Of a stretch of 64,000 bases of DNA, positions 34,207 to 43,313 are shown piece after piece; positions within the stretch are counted from its first letter, which is position 1, and every line of letters begins with the position of its first letter. Position numbers and translations under genes: made by a program. The stretch is from Microcoleus sp. FACHB-68 (GTDB lineage Bacteria; Cyanobacteriota; Cyanobacteriia; Cyanobacteriales; Oscillatoriaceae), in contig NZ_JACJOT010000013.1 of NCBI RefSeq assembly GCF_014695715.1, positions 434,001 through 498,000 of the forward strand. The letters are read 5' to 3'. The notes under the pieces were generated by a model. It was not told the DNA's origin and did no database searches. It was given only the letters and a program-made list of their open reading frames with translations.

Positions 34207-34794
34207 TCACAACGAAACCAACTCCGGATTAGCAATCGTGCGGCGAATAGCATTCGCTTGTTTAATATACTCACCCTCACTTAAAACCGGCACTGCCCCT
34301 TCCATTGAAATCGGTTCAACCAGATCGATCCAAGATTTGCAGCCACCGTATTCTGGGCGATATGGAATAACTTGTGGTTGCGGAAGTTTATAAGCCCGCA
34401 GTAGCAGCACATAAATCGGCTGGCGCGGCTTCCATTTGAGACGTTCGCTAACAAATTGCTCGTTCCAAATATGATAAGGTAACAGTGCCTTAATTGCCGG
34501 CTCGTGAGCAACTGGGAAAATATCAGTAATTTCAGCCCAGCAACCAATCCGAACCGTTTCCGGATGCCAGCCAGACTCCACCGGCATCACCTTGCCGGCA
34601 TATTCAGATTTCAGCAGATTCGGCTGTTGATGCTCATAAGTTGGGTAGAGAAAAACCTTGTCGTAATCAACACGAAAGCGCCCATTTTCTTCGCGTATGC
34701 CGCCTTTCCGCAGCAGAATGATAGTTTTGCCGGCTTCCAGGGCATCGACGGCGACAGCCCATTCTTTCAGTGCGTGAGAAGTCATTAATTCCAT
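34207..34794 (-). CDS. DUF1802 family protein
   Basis: 195 residues from ATG 34794. It matches the DUF1802 family, found in cyanobacteria and other bacteria: HALKEWAVAVDALEAGKTIILLRKGGIRE at the start, then FLYPTYEHQ and WNEQFVSERLKWKPRQPIYVLLLRAYKL. The first segment resembles the LLRKGGI motif associated with this family. No enzymatic role is established. A GTG three codons upstream could also serve as a start. It runs antiparallel between two dispersed repeat copies. Confidence 0.82.
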   Translation of the reverse strand: MELMTSHALKEWAVAVDALEAGKTIILLRKGGIREENGRFRVDYDKVFLYPTYEHQQPNLLKSEYAGKVMPVESGWHPETVRIGCWAEITDIFPVAHEPAIKALLPYHIWNEQFVSERLKWKPRQPIYVLLLRAYKLPQPQVIPYRPEYGGCKSWIDLVEPISMEGAVPVLSEGEYIKQANAIRRTIANPELVSL

Positions 34795-34850
34795 AGCAAC
34801 CACATCACCTCTTTCTTTCAGATTAAACTACCAAACCTTAACTTGACACA

Positions 34851-34890
34851 GACCTATCTGCATTAATTTGTGGAATCTGCGGTTAAAAAA
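34851..34890. repeat. Dispersed CAGAT intergenic repeat, copy 5 (short)
   Basis: TGACACAGACCTATCTGC, then ATTTGTGGAATCTGCGG and TTAAAAAA. A degenerate copy in the divergent promoter region between the DUF1802 gene and the aldo/keto reductase. Confidence 0.5.
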
Positions 34891-34927
34891 CCAAATATAC
34901 TCAAAAAAGCAGAATTAAAAAATAAGC

Positions 34928-35890
34928 ATGGAAACACGAACTCTAGGCACATCTGACGTGAAAATTACCCCAATCATTATGGGGACTTGGCAAACCGGCA
35001 AAAGAATGTGGGTGGGAATTGAGGATGCCGACAGCATAAAAGCATTGAAAGCTGCCTATGATGCCGGGATCACAACCTTTGATACCGCAGAAGTTTATGG
35101 GGAGGGACACTCAGAACGGATAGTCGGAGAAGCGCTCTCATCTGTACGGGATAAAGTCGTCTACGCAACGAAAGTATTCTCGAATCATCTCAGCCGTAAT
35201 CTAGTGATTGAAGCGTGTGAGCGTTCCCTGACAAATCTCAAAACAGATTATATCGATCTTTACCAAATTCATTGGCCGGCTGGAACTTGGAACAGTGAAT
35301 TTGTGACAGTTGAAGAGACGATGGGCGCTCTGAAGAGATTGAAGGAACAGGGAAAAATTCGAGCGATTGGCGTGTCTAATTTTTCTCGCGGACAGATAGA
35401 AGAAGCTTCACTGTATGGACAGATTGATAGTTTACAACCGCCCTATTCTTTATTTTGGCGTTGGGTGGAAAAAGAGACAATGCCTTATTGTGTTGACAAG
35501 AATATTTCTATTCTCGCATATTCTTCACTTGCACAGGGATTATTAACCGGCAAATTTGGCCCCGATCACAAATTTGAGGAAGGCGATAACCGGGCAAAAA
35601 ATAAGTTGTTTGCCGATAAAGAGAATTATCAACGAGTGCAGGAAGCTTTAAATAAATTGCGTCCGATTGCCGAACGTAATCAGTGCAGCCTCGCTCAGTT
35701 ATCTTTGGCGTGGTTAATCGCTCAACCGCAATCTAGTGCAATTGTTGGGGCGCGGAATGCAGAACAAGCAACCGCAAATGCGAAAGCCGGCACTCTTAAA
35801 TTATCGGCAGATGATTTAGCAGAAATTGATACCATCGGGCGCACTGTTACAGATAATTTAGATGACAATCCAGTGATGTGGGATTTTTAA
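34928..35890 (+). CDS. Aldo/keto reductase
   Basis: 320 residues, the usual length. The catalytic tetrad of the family is visible: Asp and Tyr in FDTAEVYGEGHSE, Lys in YATKVF, His in YQIHWP. NADPH-binding elements (GVSNFSRGQIEEA, then GARNAEQATAN) are present. It should reduce carbonyl compounds or, in reverse, oxidise alcohols; the substrate is unknown. It starts with ATG 34928 downstream of a dispersed repeat, with the divergent DUF1802 gene on the other side. Confidence 0.92.
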   Translation: METRTLGTSDVKITPIIMGTWQTGKRMWVGIEDADSIKALKAAYDAGITTFDTAEVYGEGHSERIVGEALSSVRDKVVYATKVFSNHLSRNLVIEACERSLTNLKTDYIDLYQIHWPAGTWNSEFVTVEETMGALKRLKEQGKIRAIGVSNFSRGQIEEASLYGQIDSLQPPYSLFWRWVEKETMPYCVDKNISILAYSSLAQGLLTGKFGPDHKFEEGDNRAKNKLFADKENYQRVQEALNKLRPIAERNQCSLAQLSLAWLIAQPQSSAIVGARNAEQATANAKAGTLKLSADDLAEIDTIGRTVTDNLDDNPVMWDF

Positions 35891-36026
35891 TGACCCGGCA
35901 ATAATTGGATTGCTTAATCATTAATGACTAAGCGATGCTGTCGGTTCTCTTTTTCCTCCTTTTCTCCATCATTTAGAAGTCGGAAAAAATGCTTTAATTG
36001 AATAGAGCATTTACGCCTAAATCCAA

Positions 36027-36896
36027 ATGGCAAAAGCAGACACCGGCAGCAAACGATTAATCAGTCTAGATCCGAATGGATGGGTGCAATGGGTAACACA
36101 GCGTCCTGATATCGAAGCAGACGAAATTATCAGTTCTGAATTTCAATGGATCGGGCGAGAAAGCGATGTCATCGTCAAAGTAAGCAGCCCGGAAACAGGA
36201 GAATTTCTCGTACTAAACGAGCTACAATTTCGCTATGACACTCGGATGCCAAAGCGGATGCGGGCTTATGCGGCGCTGGCAGAAGAAAAATATAACTTGC
36301 CGGTTTATCCCGTCTTGATTAACATTTTTCAGCCAGAAACAGCCGTCCAAATTCCCAACCGCTATGAATCCAACTTTCTCGGCTTACAAGCACGTCAAGA
36401 TTATCGCGTCATTAACCTTTGGGAAGTAGATGTTGAGGTGGCATTTCAACCGACACTCAAAGCCTTACTTCCCTTTTCTCCCTTACTCAGGGGTGGGGCG
36501 CAGGAATCTGTCGTCGTTCGGGCTATCCAAATCCTACGAAGTGACCAACAGTTAAGCGAGTTGGAAAGCCTCTTAGGTTTCTTTGCCACCTATGTTTTAA
36601 ACCCCGTCCGAATTCAACAAATCGTGAGGTTTGATATGGCAATTTTAGAGCAATCTCCCATGTATCAGCAAATGGTACAGAAAGAGCAGAAACGATTAGC
36701 CTTGCGGATATTGCAACGCCAGCTTCCACGCAAATTTGGAGAGGTGCCGGCTACTGTACAAACTGCCCTAGAAGCCTTAAATGGGGATCAACTAGAGGAA
36801 CTGCTAGAGGTGCTGATTGAAGTCAATTCTCTGGATGCGTTTATCAGTGCAATTCCCGCTGCTGAGGAAAATGAGCCAGGTGAGGCGCTTTTCTAA
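36027..36896 (+). CDS. DUF4351-containing Rpn-like nuclease
   Basis: 289 residues. The N-terminal half (about 20-170) has the Rpn/PD-(D/E)xK layout (FQWIGRESDVIVKV, then LVLNELQFRYDTRMPKRM, an E-x-Q-type catalytic strand). The C-terminal domain is DUF4351 (about 215-280): LRILQRQLPRKFGEVP, then LNGDQLEELLEVLIEVNSLDAFISAIP. Such proteins are common in cyanobacteria and related to transposase-like or recombination-promoting nucleases. It sits 185 bases before the HEAT-NACHT receptor gene; a truncated relative follows that gene (40172-40351). Confidence 0.82.
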   Translation: MAKADTGSKRLISLDPNGWVQWVTQRPDIEADEIISSEFQWIGRESDVIVKVSSPETGEFLVLNELQFRYDTRMPKRMRAYAALAEEKYNLPVYPVLINIFQPETAVQIPNRYESNFLGLQARQDYRVINLWEVDVEVAFQPTLKALLPFSPLLRGGAQESVVVRAIQILRSDQQLSELESLLGFFATYVLNPVRIQQIVRFDMAILEQSPMYQQMVQKEQKRLALRILQRQLPRKFGEVPATVQTALEALNGDQLEELLEVLIEVNSLDAFISAIPAAEENEPGEALF

Positions 36897-37080
36897 AGCA
36901 AAATTTTACGGTTAAACTGAATTGCCAACCTGTCTGAGGGTTGCCGGCATTGTGCTGCGGTACTTTTAGCGAAAATCCACCGGCACTCTCAGCCGGCTTG
37001 CGTAAACGTGCCTGATTAAAATGTAGATATTATTATTCCAATTGCTGAGGTTGTTCAACTCAACAACAACTTCTACTCAA

Positions 37081-39954
37081 ATGACTAAACATCGCCGGCA
37101 ATCTCTGTTCGCTGCATTCACCGTTCTTTTCCTGTCTCTGACATTGCCCGTACTGGTAGCCGGCAGTGCTTGGGCGCAAAATCAACGTGGGAAAGATGCC
37201 GGTGTCACACAGGTTGCGCCCCTGATCGAGAAATTAAAAACCGCTGATGAATTTAACCGTGACGAAACGATTGAAGCGTTAGCCAAACTTGGCGCACCCG
37301 CCGTTCCCCAACTCATCAAAGCCTGGGAATCTGATAATTTGCTAGTCCGCCAAGGTGCAGGCGATGCACTGGAAAAAATCGGTGAGCCGGCTGTCCCGGC
37401 CCTGATCAAAGCCTTGGAGTCCAAGAATAAGCGAGTGCGCTGGCTAGCGGCTGCTGCGCTAGGTGACACCGATAACAGTGAAGGCGTTCCGGTTCTTGTC
37501 AAAGCACTAAAAGATCCGGATACACGAATGCGCCGTATTGCTGCCCAGTCTCTAGTAGGAATGAGCTTCGATAGCTCAAAGTCGGCAGCATTGTCGGCAG
37601 CATTCAAAGCCGCTGTCCCCGACTTGGTTAACGCTCTCAATGACAAAGATGCAGACGTGCGTAGCCATGCGGCTTGGTCGTTGGTGTGGATGGGCATAGA
37701 AGCCAAAGCTGCTGTCCCTGACTTGGTTAACGCTCTTAACGACAAAGATGCCTACGTGCGTAGCAGTGCCGCTTCTGCCTTAGACAGCATCGGCACAGAA
37801 GCCAAAGCTGCTGTTCCCGGCTTGATTAACGCTCTTAAAGATGAAAATGCTCGCGTGCGTGCCAATGCCGCTTCTGCCCTGGGGAGCATCGGCACAGAAG
37901 CCAAAGCTGTTGTCCCTGACTTGGTTAACGCTCTTAACGACAAAGATGCAGACGTGCGTGGCAATGCCGCTTCTGCCTTGGGGAAGATCGGCACAGAAGC
38001 CAAAGCCGCTGTCCCTGACTTGGTTAACGCTCTCAAAGATGAAAATGCCTACGTGCGTAGCCGTGCCGCTTCTGCCTTGGGGAAGATCGGCACAGAAGCC
38101 AAAGCCGCTGTCCCTGACTTGGTTAACGCTCTCAAAGATGAAAATGACGAGGTGCGTGGCAATGCCGCTTCTGCCTTGCAAAGCATCGCGCTTAGCCTTC
38201 AAGAAAAAGCAAACACCCTATCACCAAAGGAGTTGGATAAAACAATCTCAGACTTGGAGGCAGCTTTAAAAATCCTCGAAGCGCCTAAAGCTGAATTCTC
38301 AGCAGACAATATTAGAACTTTTCATCTGTCCCTCAACGCCCTCAAAGCCCAAAGAAATGCCAATTTAACCTATTGGATTCAGCAAAATCCCTGGCGAGCC
38401 GGCATCCTTTTCTATCTCCTCTTCTTCCCCTCCCTATGGTTAACAATTTTCTGGCTGCGTCCCCGGTGGCTGTTGCGAATTAACGACGCCCTCAAACCCT
38501 ACGAATTTAAACTCCCTGAAACCTTGGGAGGCGCACCCATCCGCATTCGTGACCTCACGTTTTTCAGTCTTTTTGTTTACCATCCCAGAGTTCTTGATGC
38601 CTGGGTTGCTAAACATATCGAAACATTCCATGAAGAATTTAGCAAGCTAGAAACCGTCAAACGTCGTGCCACCTACGTCCCCGTTGATGTTGAACTCGAC
38701 GATAAAAAAATTTCCTTAGAGGCTACAGAGTTGCAAGCTACCTTCAACAAAAAGCGTATCTGCTTGCTGCTCTATGGCGAAGGCGGCATTGGCAAAACCA
38801 GCATCGCTTGTCAGATGGCACTGTGGGCAATGGAGTCAGATCAAACCAAACGTCTCTGCAAACACCGGCAGCTTCCCATTCTCATAGAAGAAGAACTCAG
38901 CACCCAAATTCCCCAAGGCAAACATCCGTTTCTAGAAGCGATTCGAGGAAAGCTGAAAACCCTCACCCACCATCCCCAAGCGATTGATGAAACCCTGGTA
39001 AAAAAATTGCTGGAACAACGCCGCCTTCTGGTCATCGTAGACCACTTTTCAGAAATGACCGAAGCCACGCAAAAGCAAATTGACCCGGATTCATCAGAAT
39101 TTCCCATCAATGCTTTAGTCGTTACTTCGCGGCTGAAAAGCAGCCTCGGCAAAGATAGCAAAACCACGATTCAACCCCAGAAAATACAAGGCGCTAAGCT
39201 TGCAGATTTCATGGAAAAATACTTGGATAAACTGGGTAAACCATCTCTATTGAAAGGGCCTGATTTTCACAAATTATGCGCTGACTTTGCCAGACTCTTA
39301 GAAGAGGCAGAAAGGCAACAAAGAAGTACCACAGTTTTATTGGCTAGATTGTATGCTGATTTAGTGATAGCCAGAAAAGAAGGCAAAAAAGATGAGAATT
39401 TGCCGGAAACAATCCCTGATTTGATGTTAGAATATGTCAATGAAATTAACCGGGATGTCGCAACAAACCGGCTCGATGAGCGCACGGTTCATGCCGATGC
39501 CAAAGCCATCGCTTGGGAATGCTTGAAACCCACTTACAAACCGGCAACTGCTAAATTTAAAGATGCGATAGCGGCGCTCTCTGCCTTAAACCCGCAAGAC
39601 GTAGAAATTCGCCTCAAATATCTGGAAGAAACACTCCGCCTGATTCAAACCGTAGGCGCAGCAAAAGAAGACATCCGGTTTACCCTCGATCCGGTAGCTG
39701 AATATCTAGCCGGTTTGCATTTAATTGATGTTTATGGCAATAACGATAGCAAATGGCAAGGTTTCTTAACCGTAGCTGAATCACAACCGGGTTTTCCCGA
39801 TGCGATTAAAGGCTTTTTGCTGGCAGTACGCGATTGCTATTTAACAAAAATTCCAGGCGCAAAAAATAGCGATTTTCTCCCCAAAGAAATTGAACATCGC
39901 TGTATTCCCAGTGCCCCACCGGCACCTGTACAGCCCGTGCCAGTGTCCCCGTAA
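37081..39954 (+). CDS. Transmembrane receptor: exported HEAT repeats, membrane helix, cytoplasmic NACHT NTPase
   Basis: 957 residues from ATG 37081, which gives an excellent signal peptide ([20 protein letters not shown], cleavage near SAWA/QNQR). A TTG 13 codons upstream is an alternative. Residues about 45-385 are HEAT/PBS-lyase-type repeats, including six 33-residue units ([16 protein letters not shown]) at about 176-373. A strong helix (about 439-461, [18 protein letters not shown]) is followed by Arg-rich residues, so by the positive-inside rule the C-terminus is cytoplasmic. It carries a NACHT-type NTPase: Walker A GEGGIGKT with K572, Walker B region [10 protein letters not shown], then a helical tail. 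The reading is a receptor that senses outside and signals through a STAND NTPase inside. No effector domain is recognised; the ligand and partner are unknown. NACHT STAND proteins are known defence sensors, but a defence role here is only inferred. Confidence 0.85.
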   Translation: MTKHRRQSLFAAFTVLFLSLTLPVLVAGSAWAQNQRGKDAGVTQVAPLIEKLKTADEFNRDETIEALAKLGAPAVPQLIKAWESDNLLVRQGAGDALEKIGEPAVPALIKALESKNKRVRWLAAAALGDTDNSEGVPVLVKALKDPDTRMRRIAAQSLVGMSFDSSKSAALSAAFKAAVPDLVNALNDKDADVRSHAAWSLVWMGIEAKAAVPDLVNALNDKDAYVRSSAASALDSIGTEAKAAVPGLINALKDENARVRANAASALGSIGTEAKAVVPDLVNALNDKDADVRGNAASALGKIGTEAKAAVPDLVNALKDENAYVRSRAASALGKIGTEAKAAVPDLVNALKDENDEVRGNAASALQSIALSLQEKANTLSPKELDKTISDLEAALKILEAPKAEFSADNIRTFHLSLNALKAQRNANLTYWIQQNPWRAGILFYLLFFPSLWLTIFWLRPRWLLRINDALKPYEFKLPETLGGAPIRIRDLTFFSLFVYHPRVLDAWVAKHIETFHEEFSKLETVKRRATYVPVDVELDDKKISLEATELQATFNKKRICLLLYGEGGIGKTSIACQMALWAMESDQTKRLCKHRQLPILIEEELSTQIPQGKHPFLEAIRGKLKTLTHHPQAIDETLVKKLLEQRRLLVIVDHFSEMTEATQKQIDPDSSEFPINALVVTSRLKSSLGKDSKTTIQPQKIQGAKLADFMEKYLDKLGKPSLLKGPDFHKLCADFARLLEEAERQQRSTTVLLARLYADLVIARKEGKKDENLPETIPDLMLEYVNEINRDVATNRLDERTVHADAKAIAWECLKPTYKPATAKFKDAIAALSALNPQDVEIRLKYLEETLRLIQTVGAAKEDIRFTLDPVAEYLAGLHLIDVYGNNDSKWQGFLTVAESQPGFPDAIKGFLLAVRDCYLTKIPGAKNSDFLPKEIEHRCIPSAPPAPVQPVPVSP
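37606..38199 (+). repeat. Six 99-bp coding repeats inside the HEAT-NACHT receptor
   Basis: Six in-frame 99-bp units encode [11 protein letters not shown]..., ending GTEA, with no length change. Units 4 to 6 are very similar at DNA level, so the block probably grew by recent unit duplication. Sequence changes cluster in the DKDAxVR loop and following helix. Confidence 0.85.
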
Positions 39955-40043
39955 TCAGAGCGATGCCGGCTATTTTTCCAAGAACCTACCCCTTGCCCTC
40001 CCTTACCAAATTCGGTTTTGATAGGCTGCTAACTCAAGCTTTT

Positions 40044-40168
40044 AGTCAGTTTCAACTGACTTAAGCTATGAGACAGGGACTTAAGTCCCTGGCGGAGTAA
40101 GCGCCCCACCGAGAACCCGCCTGGGATTCAAATCCCAGGCTAATAGCAAAAGTCCACTAAAGAGGACT
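40044..40168. repeat. Chain of four palindromes (miniature-element-like)
   Basis: In order: AGTCAGTTTCAACTGACT (40044-40061); the perfect palindrome CAGGGACTTAAGTCCCTG (40074-40091); a 10-bp stem GCCTGGGATT/AATCCCAGGC with a CA loop (40119-40140); and AGTCC...GGACT (40151-40168). Four adjacent hairpins in 125 bases with no coding content, directly abutting the DUF4351 remnant. It looks like a small palindromic mobile element or its residue. Confidence 0.7.
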
Positions 40169-40171
40169 CAT

Positions 40172-40351
40172 ACCAAAGAGTTAACTCAGATTCGCTTTGG
40201 TGAGGTGCCGGCAGATATACCCACTACCCTACAGGGATTAAATTTAGAGCAATTAGAGGAATTGGCGGATGTGGCTGTAACCGTGAATTCCCTCAATGAG
40301 TTTATCGCCTCTATTCCTCCCTCATCTGAAAATGCAACAGAGCCGGCATAA
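40172..40351 (+). pseudogene. 3' remnant of a DUF4351 gene
   Basis: This frame encodes TKELTQIRFGEVPADIPTTL, then LNLEQLEELADVAVTVNSLNEFIASIP and a TAA at 40349-40351. It aligns with the C-terminus of the intact DUF4351 protein at 36027-36896 (RKFGEVPATVQTALEALNG..., VNSLDAFISAIP). The N-terminal nuclease part and a start codon are missing, and the remnant begins just after the palindrome chain, so it is the tail of a gene lost or cut by rearrangement. It also lies only 94 bases before the TPR gene. Confidence 0.8.
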
Positions 40352-40445
40352 TCTACCCGAATTGAGAGGGTGACGGGGCGACAAACCGGCACACCCAAGC
40401 CGGCAAGTAAAATTAAAGGGAACGCCATCACCCGTAACCCCAACC

Positions 40446-42323
40446 ATGTCAGACTCACTGAGCGAGCGCTACCTAGCCTTTATCGAGCAAATTGTTGAAA
40501 TCACCCTCAAAGGGCAAATTCGCTCAAAAGAACAGGTTTATCAAATGCTTGTGGAAGGCATAGAAGCCGGCACTGGCGAAATTTTTGAACGCAGTTTAGA
40601 TGAACAATTAAACACCGCCCAATCTGTAGTAAAAACTGAAAAAGATGAATTAAAGCAAGCCAAAGCCAACCGCCGGCTGAGAGCGATTAAAACGATTCAA
40701 ACCGAGTGGGAACGCTGGCAAAAAGAAAATAGAGTGTCTGGTGCCATTGCATCCGCTATTCAACAAATTCTCAACGCAGATGAGCGTGATCGCCTTACCG
40801 TTGTGTTGCGCGTACTCGATCCTAACCAAAAGCAGCCGCTTACCTTAGAGCAACTGCAACAACTGGCAAAATTATTGCATCAACAACTCACGCAAATTGC
40901 CAACCCCGACTTAGCGCAAGATGTGCAGCAAATTCTCACCGGCATCACCGCAGGATTGGAATCTTGGCAACGACTCGAAGGCAATCTTGTTAGCTGGATT
41001 TACGAAAGACGTAGCCAAATCGGATTTGCCGGCACTCCTGAGCAAAATGGCCCTTGGGCGTTATGGGCAAAACAAGTCAGCAGTCCCTTCCCTAAAGCCT
41101 TATTTAATGCAATTTCCCTCAATCAATCTATCGTTGAAGCCACTGGCAAGCAAGCCAGTTTAGAACCGGCAGCATTAATTGAATTAGCAGTAATTTTGCA
41201 GTGCTTGCAACGAGGTTTAGTTGCCTGGTTTGATAAACTGGTTTATGACTCGAAAGTTGGTGCAAAGCTTTCCATTTCCACCTTCTTAACCTTTGCCGCA
41301 ATTTGGGTTCAGTTAGCCAATGGCTTTGAGCGAGCAACCAGCCTTAATTCCAGTAATCGAGAACGCTTAGCCAATGGCTGTTTTCAAGTTACATTACAAA
41401 TTCTCCGAGCTTTCTCTCAACGCGAATACTTTCCGCTTTATGGGGGAATTTTTGCCTCGTTTTCAGGTAGCTACTTGCGAAATACACTCGATTATCTGAG
41501 TGAACCGCTGCGACAAGTGGAAGGAACCCAAGAAAAAGCTCGAATCCTCACACTTTTAGGCTATTCACAACACGCTCAAGGTCGTTATGAGCAGGCAATT
41601 GTCTTTCATGAACAAGCCTTGGAAATTGCCCGTGAAGCCGGTGATCGTCCCTGTGAAATTGCCAATCTCAATCACCTCAGCCGCACCTGCGTTGCTCAAA
41701 AAAACTATGCCGGTGCAATTAGTTACAGTCAACGCGCCCTTATTTATTCTAGGCAAGCCGGTGATCGTTTAGGAGAAGCAAACGCTCTCGCAAATTTCGG
41801 TTTTAGCGAAGTATTCCAAGCCAAACAACAAGAACAATTAGAACCGGAAGTTTATGAGAGTGCGATTAACTACTTAGAGCAAGGTTTGCAATTAGCAGAA
41901 AAATTAGGTGATCGTCAAAGTCAAGCCCTTTGTTTCAGCAGTCTCGGCATCGCTCACGTTGTTTTAGATCAACCTGAAGAAGCCCTCAACTATCTAACAG
42001 ACGGGTGGAAAACTGCCCAAATGTCAGGAGATTTATATCTACAAGGTCTGAATTTGGCTTACTTAGCGCAAGTTTGCTACAGTTTAACCGCCATTGGCAA
42101 TGCTGTGGCTTACGGTGGTTTGGGAATGTATATTTTAGAGCAAATTGGTGCAAATGAGTGGCGGCAACCGGCAGGCTTGTTGACAATCTTACAGGGTCAA
42201 TTAAGCCTTGAATTTCAAAATCTTTTGGAGCAGAAGCGCCCTACTATCATTGCAGTCATTGGGGTAGATGGCTATGACTACATCCCCGAACTGTTAGAAA
42301 GATACCTGAAATCTTTAGAGTAA
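40446..42323 (+). CDS. TPR-repeat protein
   Basis: 625 residues. The N-terminal half (about 1-330) is helical, with a short coiled coil near 60-95; I do not recognise it. From about 360 to 560 there are roughly five TPRs (ARILTLLGYSQHAQGRYEQAI, EIANLNHLSRTCVAQKNYAGAIS, QALCFSSLGIAHVVLDQPEEAL). It is cytoplasmic by prediction, with no signal peptide or helix. It lies downstream of the HEAT-NACHT receptor and could be its cytoplasmic partner; that is inference from proximity only. The DUF4351 remnant and palindromes separate them. Confidence 0.75.
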   Translation: MSDSLSERYLAFIEQIVEITLKGQIRSKEQVYQMLVEGIEAGTGEIFERSLDEQLNTAQSVVKTEKDELKQAKANRRLRAIKTIQTEWERWQKENRVSGAIASAIQQILNADERDRLTVVLRVLDPNQKQPLTLEQLQQLAKLLHQQLTQIANPDLAQDVQQILTGITAGLESWQRLEGNLVSWIYERRSQIGFAGTPEQNGPWALWAKQVSSPFPKALFNAISLNQSIVEATGKQASLEPAALIELAVILQCLQRGLVAWFDKLVYDSKVGAKLSISTFLTFAAIWVQLANGFERATSLNSSNRERLANGCFQVTLQILRAFSQREYFPLYGGIFASFSGSYLRNTLDYLSEPLRQVEGTQEKARILTLLGYSQHAQGRYEQAIVFHEQALEIAREAGDRPCEIANLNHLSRTCVAQKNYAGAISYSQRALIYSRQAGDRLGEANALANFGFSEVFQAKQQEQLEPEVYESAINYLEQGLQLAEKLGDRQSQALCFSSLGIAHVVLDQPEEALNYLTDGWKTAQMSGDLYLQGLNLAYLAQVCYSLTAIGNAVAYGGLGMYILEQIGANEWRQPAGLLTILQGQLSLEFQNLLEQKRPTIIAVIGVDGYDYIPELLERYLKSLE

Positions 42324-42391
42324 TTAGACTATTTGCAAGCGTTGATTTTTTGTTTAACCCCCACCAACCCGCTCAATTACACTTCAAGGGC

Positions 42392-42495
42392 GCATCCCAG
42401 ATCGGCAAAAACATTAGTAGTGGGAACAGCTTGTTCCCTGAGATCACAGCCAGCGGGCAAGATGCCCGCACTACTAATTTTCAAAAATGGGATGC
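42392..42495. repeat. Nested inverted repeat element
   Basis: Outer arms GCATCCCA/TGGGATGC (42392-42399, 42488-42495), middle arms ATTAGTAGTG/CACTACTAAT (42413-42422, 42469-42478), and two inner hairpins: GGGAACA-GCT-TGTTCCC (42422-42438) and GCGGGCA-AGA-TGCCCGC (42453-42469). A compact four-stem symmetric structure between the TPR gene and the transpeptidase gene. It resembles intergenic palindromic repeats seen in cyanobacteria. Confidence 0.7.
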
Positions 42496-42587
42496 TCCCC
42501 ACTTCAACCGGCACGCGCCCATCAACTTTTTGTCAATCACCCTGTTGTCAATAATGCAAAGAAAAAGGACGCTTGCGATTAGTTTTC

Positions 42588-43313
42588 CTACGGTTCTACG
42601 ACAACAGGTGTTCCAACTGACACCTTCTCAAATAAAGCTTGAACATCGCGATCAAACATCCGGACGCAGCCGTGGGAAGCTGCCTGTCCGACTGAATCTT
42701 CATTCGGCGTGCCATGAAAACCGATGACATCTTTTCCATCCGTCCAAAAGCCAATCCATCGGGTTCCTAACGGATTATCAGGCCCAGGCTCGACAAGTTC
42801 TCCCGTCCAGGGATGCTCCCAAGTTGGATTTTTGATCATTTGCATCACTTGATAGGTGCCCACCGGCGTTTCCCACCCATCCTTACCCACTGCAATTGGA
42901 TAACTAATTTGCATCTGGTTATCGCGATACACATAAACGCGGCGCTCGCCTAACTTAATCACCAAGCGGGTGCTGAGGCTGTCGCTGGCTGGAGAAGGTT
43001 TATTACTCGGAGAAATATTGGCAGGTTTATCGCTGGGTGCAATATCAGCAGGTTTATTGCTCGGAGCAATATCAGCAGGTTTATCGGTTGGCGCAATATC
43101 AGCCGGTTGCTCAATCGGCGGCGAGACACGTTGCTCAACCTGTGGCTTTAGCTCACCGGCAGCGCCTCCTTTCTGGGCAACCTCTAAAGCATCAGCTTGC
43201 CGGTGCCCCCACAGCAGTACCATTGTCGCACTCAAGCACAGCATTATTAATCTGTGCGTTTTGCCCATGCTGGAAGAACGATTTAGGGACTCTCCTCTCA
43301 CCATTGCTGTCAT
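42588..43313 (-). CDS. L,D-transpeptidase (YkuD domain) with a KPADIAP spacer
   Basis: 241 residues. An N-terminal signal sequence or anchor (about 16-40), then a repetitive Pro-rich spacer (about 70-105) with the unit KPADIAPSD four to five times, then an L,D-transpeptidase catalytic domain with GFHGTP and the nucleophile motif SHGCVRM. These enzymes make 3-3 crosslinks in peptidoglycan or anchor proteins to it, in the periplasm. The first ATG at 43313 is kept; Met16 at 43268 gives a shorter signal peptide. The spacer probably keeps the catalytic domain clear of the membrane. Confidence 0.88.
   Translation of the reverse strand: MTAMVRGESLNRSSSMGKTHRLIMLCLSATMVLLWGHRQADALEVAQKGGAAGELKPQVEQRVSPPIEQPADIAPTDKPADIAPSNKPADIAPSDKPANISPSNKPSPASDSLSTRLVIKLGERRVYVYRDNQMQISYPIAVGKDGWETPVGTYQVMQMIKNPTWEHPWTGELVEPGPDNPLGTRWIGFWTDGKDVIGFHGTPNEDSVGQAASHGCVRMFDRDVQALFEKVSVGTPVVVEP

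Noticed and set aside
40119-40140. A GGGATTCAAATCCC stretch looking like a tRNA T-arm
   Set aside because: The stem extends to a perfect 10-bp palindrome with a 2-base loop, and no acceptor stem, D-arm or anticodon arm can be placed around it.
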